Source: Pelomonas sp965229315
Lineage (GTDB): Bacteria > Pseudomonadota > Gammaproteobacteria > Burkholderiales > Burkholderiaceae_C
NCBI RefSeq assembly: GCF_965229315.1
Contig: NZ_CBDDJA010000001.1
Coordinates: forward strand, 1-64,000
DNA length: 64,000 nt
Reading direction: 5' to 3'
Positions 52,985-64,000 of this stretch are shown in pieces. A program made the position numbers and the translations under genes. The notes under the pieces are model-generated. The model saw nothing but the letters and a program-made list of their open reading frames with translations. It was not told where the DNA came from and did not search any database. The stretch's first letter is position 1, and each line of letters opens with the position of its first letter.

Positions 52985-53655
52985 CAGTTGGCTCCCTTCT
53001 TGACTTTGACCTTGACGGCCGGGCGAACGACGATGTGGCCGTTCTTGGAACCCGGGACCGCACCGCGGACCAGCAGCAGTTGACGGGCTTCGTCAATGCG
53101 CACGATGTCCAGGTTCTGGGTGGTGACGGTTTCGTCGCCCATGTGGCCGGTCATCTTCTTGCCCGGGAACACACGGCCCGGGTCTTGGGCCATCGAGATC
53201 GAGCCCGGCACGTTGTGCGAACGGCTGTTGCCGTGCGACGCGCGCTGCGAGCTGAAGTTGTGGCGCTTGATGGTGCCCGCGAAGCCCTTGCCGATGGACG
53301 TGCCCTGCACATCGACCAGCTGGCCGGTGGCGAACAGCGTCACCGGAACGGTCGCGCCAGCCTTGTACTGCGCAGCGACGTCGGCTTCGACGCGGAATTC
53401 CTTGAGGATTTCACCGGCTTCGACACCTGCCTTGGCGAGGTGGCCGGCTTCAGGCTTGGTCACGCGCGAAGCTTTGCGCGCACCGAACGCCACTTGAATG
53501 GCGCTGTAGCCGTCGGTCTCTTGGGTCTTGACCTGGGTCACGCGGTTGTTGGACACGTCCAGCACCGTCACAGGGATGGCATCGCCATCGTCCGTGAAGA
53601 TGCGCATCATGCCCACCTTGCGGCCCAGCAAACCGAGACGGTTGCTCAGACTCAT
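52984..53655 (-). CDS. rplC: 50S ribosomal protein L3
   Basis: The 223-residue protein carries the L3 signature (FSSQRASHGNSRSHNVPGSI, GRVFPGKKMTGHMGDETVT). L3 nucleates 50S assembly near the peptidyl-transferase centre. It is the first gene of its own transcription unit: the 260-base gap from rpsJ contains a terminator, a promoter and a leader hairpin. Confidence 0.98.
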   Translation of the reverse strand: MSLSNRLGLLGRKVGMMRIFTDDGDAIPVTVLDVSNNRVTQVKTQETDGYSAIQVAFGARKASRVTKPEAGHLAKAGVEAGEILKEFRVEADVAAQYKAGATVPVTLFATGQLVDVQGTSIGKGFAGTIKRHNFSSQRASHGNSRSHNVPGSISMAQDPGRVFPGKKMTGHMGDETVTTQNLDIVRIDEARQLLLVRGAVPGSKNGHIVVRPAVKVKVKKGAN

Positions 53656-53732
53656 GTTTTTCTCCAGCCCCCTCGGCTCACGCCTCGGAAGCTATTGCGA
53701 ACACCCGACATCGATTGGCCGGGCTGACCTGT

Positions 53733-53756
53733 GCAGCACCTCTTGCGAGGCGCTGC
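53733..53756 (-). other. Leader hairpin upstream of rplC (ribosomal-protein autoregulation candidate)
   Basis: On the coding strand GCAGCGCCTC and GAGGTGCTGC pair over ten positions (one G-U) around a GCAA tetraloop, about 80 bases before the rplC start and downstream of the promoter at 53800-53829. A short stem with a GNRA loop in this place could be a binding site for L4 or L3. Confidence 0.5.
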
Positions 53757-53799
53757 GCGAATATCCGAGCGGGCATGGCCCAACCCGGAAAAGCTGGCG

Positions 53800-53829
53800 A
53801 GTATAGCCCGAGGGGAAGTCCCGACGCAA
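53800..53829 (-). promoter_or_regulatory. Sigma70-type promoter upstream of rplC
   Basis: On the minus strand TTGCGT (53824-53829), an 18-base spacer and TATACT (53800-53805) form a strong -35/-10 pair just after the rpsJ terminator, giving a leader of roughly 140 bases before rplC. Confidence 0.78.
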
Positions 53830-53854
53830 GCCCTGATCAGCACCCGCCAAAAGA

Positions 53855-53891
53855 CAAGGCCCCGGCCTGTCGAAACAGGGCCGGGGCCTTG
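53855..53891 (-). terminator. Terminator-like hairpin after rpsJ
   Basis: AAGGCCCCGGCC and GGCCGGGGCCTT pair over about 12 bp, with one bulged base extending the stem, 25 bases after the rpsJ stop. On the coding strand the stem is followed by TGTCTTTTGG. It separates tuf-rpsJ from rplC. Confidence 0.75.
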
Positions 53892-53915
53892 CATTCCTGG
53901 CCCGAAGGCCTCGGA

Positions 53916-54227
53916 TTACTGCAGCTTGATTTCGACGTCGACGCCGGCGGGCAGGTCGAGCTTCATCAGCGCGTCGACCGTCTTGTCGGTCGGGTCGACG
54001 ATGTCCATCAGGCGCTGGTGGGTGCGGATCTCGAACTGGTCACGGCTCGTCTTGTTGACGTGCGGCGAACGCAGGATGTCGAAACGCTCCATGCGCGTCG
54101 GCAGGGGCACGGGGCCCTTGACGATGGCACCGGTGCGCTTGGCGGTCTCGACGATCTCGAGTGCCGACTGGTCGATCAGCTTGTAATCAAACGCCTTCAG
54201 GCGGATGCGGATCTTTTGCTTTTGCAT
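53916..54227 (-). CDS. rpsJ: 30S ribosomal protein S10 (NusE)
   Basis: The 103-residue protein (QKIRIRLKAFDYKLIDQSAL, GPVPLPTRMERFDILRSPHV) has the standard S10 length. It also acts as NusE in antitermination. It follows tuf by 64 bases and is cut off from rplC by a terminator, so it belongs to the str-tuf unit here rather than to the downstream S10 genes. Confidence 0.98.
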   Translation of the reverse strand: MQKQKIRIRLKAFDYKLIDQSALEIVETAKRTGAIVKGPVPLPTRMERFDILRSPHVNKTSRDQFEIRTHQRLMDIVDPTDKTVDALMKLDLPAGVDVEIKLQ

Positions 54228-54291
54228 GGCGATTCCTTAAAGAGCAGGCTAGCAACCGCACGCAGGGCGCGCGGCGCGAAGCAAAAGTTGA

Positions 54292-55482
<1,191 letters not shown>

Positions 55483-55603
55483 TTCAATTCTCCAAAAAGA
55501 GCATCTCGCCAGTCTGTTGGTTTAGCGTTTCCGCGACGCCCGTGATTCCCGCCGACTGGCGAAACGGGCGGGCTGCCGCGAAGACGATTCGGTCAGAAGC
55601 GGA

Positions 55604-57709
55604 TCAGGACTTGCCGCGCGCGGTGATGATCGCGTCGGCCACGTTCTTGGGCGCTTCGGAGTAGTGCTTGAACTCCATCGTGTACGTGGCGCGGCCTTGC
55701 GTGGCCGAGCGCAGCGACGTGGAGTAGCCGAACATTTCGCTCAGCGGCACTTCGGCCTTGATGACCTTGCCGCCGCCGACCATGTCGTCCATGCCCTGCA
55801 CCATGCCGCGACGGCTGGACAGGTCGCCCATGACCGTACCGGCGTAGTCTTCCGGGGTCTCGACTTCCACGGCCATCATCGGCTCCAGGATGACGGGGCT
55901 GGCGCGGCGGCAGGCTTCCTTGAAGCCCATCGATGCGGCCATCTTGAACGCGTTTTCGTTCGAGTCCACGTCATGGTACGAACCGAAGGTCAGCGTGACC
56001 TTGACGTCCACGACCGGGTAGCCGGCCAGCACGCCATTCGGCAGGGTGTCGATGACGCCCTTCTCGACCGCGGGGATGTACTCGCGAGGAACGACACCGC
56101 CCTTGATGGCGTCGACGAACTCGAAGCCCTTGCCCGGCTCTTGCGGCTCGACGGTCAGCACGACGTGGCCGTACTGGCCCTTGCCGCCGGACTGGCGAAC
56201 GAACTTGCCTTCGACGTCGGTCGCGGTCTTGCGGATGGTTTCGCGGTAGGCCACTTGCGGCTTGCCGACGTTGGCTTCCACGCCGAACTCGCGCTTCATG
56301 CGGTCGACGATGATTTCCAGGTGCAGCTCGCCCATGCCGGAGATGATGGTCTGGCCGGACTCTTCGTCGGTGCGCAGGCGGAACGACGGGTCTTCCTTGG
56401 CCAGACGGCCCAGCGCGATGCCCATCTTTTCCTGGTCGGCCTTGGTCTTGGGCTCGACGGCCTGCGAGATCACGGGCTCGGGGAAGATCATCTTTTCCAG
56501 CGTGATGATGGCTTCCGGATCGCACAGGGTTTCGCCCGTGGTGACATCCTTCAGGCCCACGCAGGCGGCGATGTCGCCGGCCAGAATTTCCGAGATTTCT
56601 TCACGCTGGTTGGCGTGCATCTGCAGGATACGGCCGATGCGCTCCTTCTTGCCGCGGATCGGGTTGTAGACCGAGTCGCCGGACTTCAGCACACCCGAGT
56701 AGACGCGCACGAAGGTCAGCTGGCCGACATAGGGGTCGGTCATCAGCTTGAAGGCCAGCGCGGCGAACTTCTCGCTGTCATCGGCCTTGCGGACGACTTC
56801 CTTCTCGTCCTCGTCGGTGCCCGGCACCGGCGGCACGTCAATGGGCGACGGCATGAAGTCGATGACGCCGTCCAGCATGCGCTGCACGCCCTTGTTCTTG
56901 AAGGCGGTGCCGCAGAACATCGGCTGGATTTCAGCGGCGATGGTGCGCTTGCGGATGGCGACGATGACTTCCTCTTCGCTCAGGTCGCCCGACTCCAGGT
57001 ACTTGTTCATCAGCTCTTCGCTGGACTCAGCGGCGGCTTCGATGAGGTTCTCGCGCCACTTGACGGCATCGGCCTGCAACTCGGCGGGGATCTCCTCGTA
57101 GCTGAACTTCATGCCCTGCGAGGCTTCGTCCCAGATGATCGCCTTCATCTTGATGAGGTCGATCACGCCAGTGAAGTTTTCTTCAGCGCCGATGGGAATG
57201 ACGACGGGCACGGGGTTGGCCTTCAGGCGCAGCTTCATCTGGTCGTAGACCTTGAAGAAGTTCGCGCCGGTGCGGTCCATCTTGTTGACGAACGCCAAGC
57301 GGGGCACCTTGTACTTGTTGGCCTGACGCCAGACGGTTTCCGACTGCGGCTGCACGCCACCCACGGCGCAATAGACCATGCAGGCACCGTCCAGCACGCG
57401 CATGGAGCGTTCGACTTCAATCGTGAAGTCCACGTGTCCGGGCGTGTCGATGATGTTGATGCGGTGCTCGGGGCGAGCCAGGTCCATGCCCTTCCAGAAG
57501 CAGGTCGTGGCAGCGGACGTGATCGTGATGCCACGCTCCTGCTCCTGCTCCATCCAGTCCATCGTGGCGGCGCCGTCATGCACCTCACCGATCTTGTGGT
57601 TCACACCGGTGTAGTAAAGGATGCGCTCGGTCGTGGTGGTCTTGCCGGCATCGATGTGCGCGGAGATACCGATGTTGCGGTAGCGCTCGATGGGGGTTTT
57701 GCGGGCCAT
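55604..57709 (-). CDS. fusA: Elongation factor G
   Basis: The 701-residue GTPase has G1 AHIDAGKTTTTE, G3 DTPGHVDFT and G4 NKMDR followed by the five-domain EF-G layout with domain IV RQSGGKGQYGHV. It drives tRNA-mRNA translocation and ribosome recycling. It lies 69 bases after rpsG in the str unit. A second EF-G paralogue may exist elsewhere. Confidence 0.98.
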   Translation of the reverse strand: MARKTPIERYRNIGISAHIDAGKTTTTERILYYTGVNHKIGEVHDGAATMDWMEQEQERGITITSAATTCFWKGMDLARPEHRINIIDTPGHVDFTIEVERSMRVLDGACMVYCAVGGVQPQSETVWRQANKYKVPRLAFVNKMDRTGANFFKVYDQMKLRLKANPVPVVIPIGAEENFTGVIDLIKMKAIIWDEASQGMKFSYEEIPAELQADAVKWRENLIEAAAESSEELMNKYLESGDLSEEEVIVAIRKRTIAAEIQPMFCGTAFKNKGVQRMLDGVIDFMPSPIDVPPVPGTDEDEKEVVRKADDSEKFAALAFKLMTDPYVGQLTFVRVYSGVLKSGDSVYNPIRGKKERIGRILQMHANQREEISEILAGDIAACVGLKDVTTGETLCDPEAIITLEKMIFPEPVISQAVEPKTKADQEKMGIALGRLAKEDPSFRLRTDEESGQTIISGMGELHLEIIVDRMKREFGVEANVGKPQVAYRETIRKTATDVEGKFVRQSGGKGQYGHVVLTVEPQEPGKGFEFVDAIKGGVVPREYIPAVEKGVIDTLPNGVLAGYPVVDVKVTLTFGSYHDVDSNENAFKMAASMGFKEACRRASPVILEPMMAVEVETPEDYAGTVMGDLSSRRGMVQGMDDMVGGGKVIKAEVPLSEMFGYSTSLRSATQGRATYTMEFKHYSEAPKNVADAIITARGKS

Positions 57710-57778
57710 GGTTTGCTCCAGAAGACAGGAGCCGCCAGCGGGTTGGTAGAAACCCGAGGCGGCCGAAAGACAGTGAGT

Positions 57779-58249
57779 TTAGAAGCGGAAGTGCGAGAAC
57801 GCCTTGTTGGCTTCTGCCATGCGGTGGACTTCGTCGCGCTTCTTCATCGCGCCGCCGCGGCCTTCTGCGGCCTCCAGCAGCTCATTGGCCAGGCGCTGCG
57901 CCATCGATTTCTCGCCGCGCTTGCGGGCGGATTCCTTCAACCAGCGCATGGCCAGAGCCATCCGGCGGACGGGGCGAACTTCCACGGGAACTTGGTAGTT
58001 CGCACCGCCGACCCGGCGGGACTTCACTTCGACCATGGGCTTCACGTTGTTCAGGGCGACCATGAACACTTCCAGCGGGTCCTTGCCGATCTTCTTCTCG
58101 ACCTGCTCCAGGGCACCGTAGATGATGCGCTCGGCGACGGCCTTCTTGCCCGATTCCATGATGACGTTCATGAACTTGGACAGATCGACGGAACCGAACT
58201 TGGGGTCCGGCAGGATTTCGCGCTTGGGTACTTCGCGACGACGTGGCAT
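57779..58249 (-). CDS. rpsG: 30S ribosomal protein S7
   Basis: The 156-residue protein begins MPRRREVPKREILPDPKFGS, the S7 signature. S7 starts assembly of the 30S head and in E. coli regulates the str operon at the rpsL-rpsG gap. Here that gap is 157 bases and contains a small stem (TCAGCG/CGCTGA, 58376-58391) that could take part in similar feedback. Confidence 0.98.
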   Translation of the reverse strand: MPRRREVPKREILPDPKFGSVDLSKFMNVIMESGKKAVAERIIYGALEQVEKKIGKDPLEVFMVALNNVKPMVEVKSRRVGGANYQVPVEVRPVRRMALAMRWLKESARKRGEKSMAQRLANELLEAAEGRGGAMKKRDEVHRMAEANKAFSHFRF

Positions 58250-58406
58250 GGCACTCTTCCTTTTGCTTCAGTTGGAGACGGCTTTTCTGGCCTGACTCCG
58301 CTGGACAACCACCGACATCTGGGGTCATCCACTTACTCGGCTGGCTGACATTGCAGCAGCCGCAACAACGTTGGGTCAGCGTGTGCGCTGAGCCCGAACA
58401 AACGAT

Positions 58407-58781
58407 TTACTTCTTCGGACGCTTCGCGCCGTACTTGGAACGCGACTGCTTGCGATCCTTGACGCCTTGCAGGTCGAGCGAGCCACGGACGATGTGGTAA
58501 CGCACGCCGGGCAAGTCCTTCACACGGCCGCCGCGCACGAGCACGACGCTGTGTTCTTGCAGGTTGTGGCCTTCACCGCCGATGTACGAGATGACCTCGA
58601 AACCGTTGGTCAGGCGCACCTTGGCGACCTTACGCAGAGCCGAGTTCGGCTTCTTGGGCGTGGTGGTGTAGACGCGGGTGCAGACACCGCGGCGCTGCGG
58701 GCAGTTCTGCATCGCAGGCGACTTGGACTTGATGACCTCGGCCTCTCGACCGTGGCGCACCAGTTGATTGATGGTTGGCAT
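58407..58781 (-). CDS. rpsL: 30S ribosomal protein S12
   Basis: The ATG at 58781 gives 124 residues (MPTINQLVRHGREAEVIKSK, TTTPKKPNSALRKVAKV, GGRVKDLPGVRYHIVRG). S12 monitors decoding. Both lysines whose replacement gives streptomycin resistance (in TPKKPNS and GRVKDLP) are present, so this is the sensitive-type sequence. A longer upstream frame to 59447 is antisense to the PIN gene and is rejected. It opens the str unit, with a promoter about 135-160 bases upstream. Confidence 0.98.
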   Translation of the reverse strand: MPTINQLVRHGREAEVIKSKSPAMQNCPQRRGVCTRVYTTTPKKPNSALRKVAKVRLTNGFEVISYIGGEGHNLQEHSVVLVRGGRVKDLPGVRYHIVRGSLDLQGVKDRKQSRSKYGAKRPKK

Positions 58782-58820
58782 TACGACTTGTTCCCGTTTG
58801 AAGTCTGTGAACCTCGCCCA

Positions 58821-58872
58821 CTTGTTCAAGCGCTTGTTCAGCCACCCGTTCAAGTGACGTTCAAGCGTTTTG
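58821..58872 (-). repeat. CTTGAAC-type short repeats in the rpsL leader
   Basis: In the rpsL 5' leader the coding strand contains CTTGAAC three times and the related CTGAAC once, including the palindrome CAAGCGCTTG, over about 50 bases. They could pair in alternative ways or bind a protein. Confidence 0.5.
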
Positions 58873-58913
58873 AGCGCGCAGCGATGCGCCGCCCAAAAGG
58901 CGAAGAGCCGAGG

Positions 58914-58942
58914 ATTGTAGACCGGCGGGCGATCGGGCACAA
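58914..58942 (-). promoter_or_regulatory. Sigma70-type promoter of the str unit (rpsL onward)
   Basis: On the minus strand TTGTGC (58937-58942), a 17-base spacer and TACAAT (58914-58919) form a good -35/-10 pair about 135 bases ahead of rpsL. It lies directly in front of the divergent PIN gene start at 58977. Confidence 0.8.
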
Positions 58943-58976
58943 GGGCCGGTCCGAAGCCGCAGGTAAGCTGCCGACC

Positions 58977-59444
58977 ATGGACATCGTCACGCCACCCGCG
59001 CCCGACATCGGCAGACCCGGCGCAGACCCACGCCCGGCCATCGTCGTCGACACCCAGGTCGTCATGGACTGGCTGGTCTTCAACGATCCGCGCGTGGCGC
59101 CCCTGGCGGCGGCGCTGACGTCGGGCGCGCTGCGCTGGCTGGTCGCGCCGGCGATGCGCGATGAGCTCCGCCACGTGCTCAGCCGAGGCGTGGCTTCTCG
59201 CTATGCGCCCGACCTGGCCCTCATCGAAGCGCAGTTCGATGCGCATGGCCAGGCGGTCGACGCCGTCGAACCGTCGCCACGCCTGCTGTGCCGCGACCCG
59301 GACGACCAGAAGTTCATCGACCTGGCGCTGGCGCTCGGCGCCCGCTGGCTGGTGTCGCGCGACAAGGCGCTGCTGGCCTTGGCCAAGCGCGCCCGCCCGC
59401 GTGGCCTTGCCATCCTGAAACCGGAGCAGTGGTCGCCGGACTGA
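58977..59444 (+). CDS. PIN-domain (COG1569-type) putative ribonuclease
   Basis: The ATG at 58977 gives 155 residues of a PIN-domain protein annotated in relatives as a toxin component of a toxin-antitoxin pair. The acidic nuclease residues are visible: Asp25 in IVVDTQVVMDW, Glu63 in MRDELRHVL, Asp115 in KFIDLAL and Asp129 in LVSRDKALL. It is the only plus-strand gene in the ribosomal run, lying between rpoC and rpsL, and has no antitoxin-like partner next to it. A lone, conserved position suggests a housekeeping RNase, but this is inference. Confidence 0.88.
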   Translation: MDIVTPPAPDIGRPGADPRPAIVVDTQVVMDWLVFNDPRVAPLAAALTSGALRWLVAPAMRDELRHVLSRGVASRYAPDLALIEAQFDAHGQAVDAVEPSPRLLCRDPDDQKFIDLALALGARWLVSRDKALLALAKRARPRGLAILKPEQWSPD

Positions 59445-59448
59445 CAAA

Positions 59449-59484
59449 GAAAAAGCCGCCCGCGGCGTGAACCGGGGCGGCTTT
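59449..59484. terminator. Terminator between rpoC and the PIN gene
   Basis: AAAGCCGCCC (59452-59461) and GGGCGGCTTT (59475-59484) form a 10-bp stem. On the rpoC strand it is followed by TTTTTCTTTG, a proper U tract; on the plus strand the PIN gene ends four bases before it, so it may also serve that gene more weakly. Confidence 0.85.
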
Positions 59485-59506
59485 GCGGGGCGCGAGGCCC
59501 CGTGGC

Positions 59507-63724
<4,218 letters not shown>

Positions 63725-63735
63725 GCATCTGCTCC

Positions 63736-64000
<265 letters not shown>

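Noticed and set aside
58407..58781. Possible streptomycin-resistance change in rpsL
   Set aside because: The two lysines usually altered in resistant strains are both present.

Overview
The window reads as a GC-rich betaproteobacterial chromosome segment of the order Burkholderiales (probably the Rubrivivax/Leptothrix/Roseateles side; this is inference). The support is the complete rpoC-str-S10-spc-alpha run in betaproteobacterial order with infA between secY and rpmJ, a 1405-residue RpoC, and a PIN-domain gene between rpoC and rpsL.

Region 1 (1-4497): the tail of an FAD-linked oxidase, a three-gene ABC uptake system (binding protein, permease, ATPase) and an FMN-dependent alpha-hydroxy-acid dehydrogenase. 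Three of these five genes carry single-base indels in short homopolymers (about 1709, 2918, 3857, 3977 and 4452), and the last gene stops abruptly about 25 residues early. I found no such indel in the other 59.5 kb, so this end is either a chimeric, uncorrected contig tail or a decayed segment.

Region 2 (about 4500-20826): part of a type VI secretion system (T6SS): two unrecognised proteins, TagH (FHA domain), PppA phosphatase, a PAAR-like spike tip, an OmpA protein on the opposite strand, TssK, TssL (DotU+OmpA), TssM, TagF, an unusual protein that joins a TssB-like and a TssC-like segment but lacks the TssC C-terminal domain, and a lysine-rich protein with a central membrane hairpin (effector candidate). 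Hcp, VgrG, ClpV, TssA/E/F/G/J and ordinary TssB/TssC are not in the window.

Region 3 (20908-38417, minus strand): a two-partner-secretion operon: TpsB transporter, a 4714-residue TpsA exoprotein made of repeats and ending in a Cys-loop-Cys tail, and a secreted caspase-like (C14) protein whose start codon overlaps the TpsA stop codon (ATGA). A dispersed intergenic repeat occurs in Regions 2 and 3, which ties them to one genome.

Region 4 (38621-64000, minus strand): rplQ, rpoA, rpsD, rpsK, rpsM, rpmJ, infA, secY, rplO, rpmD, rpsE, rplR, rplF, rpsH, rpsN, rplE, rplX, rplN, a peroxiredoxin, rpsQ, rpmC, rplP, rpsC, rplV, rpsS, rplB, rplW, rplD, rplC, rpsJ, tuf, fusA, rpsG, rpsL, a plus-strand PIN protein, rpoC and the 3' end of rpoB. 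Clear sigma70-type promoters precede rpsL, rplC, rplN and rpsD. Intrinsic terminators follow rpoC, rpsJ, rpsQ and rplQ, so the run is divided into at least four transcription units.

The most unusual material is the TpsB-TpsA-caspase operon and the TssB/TssC composite protein.
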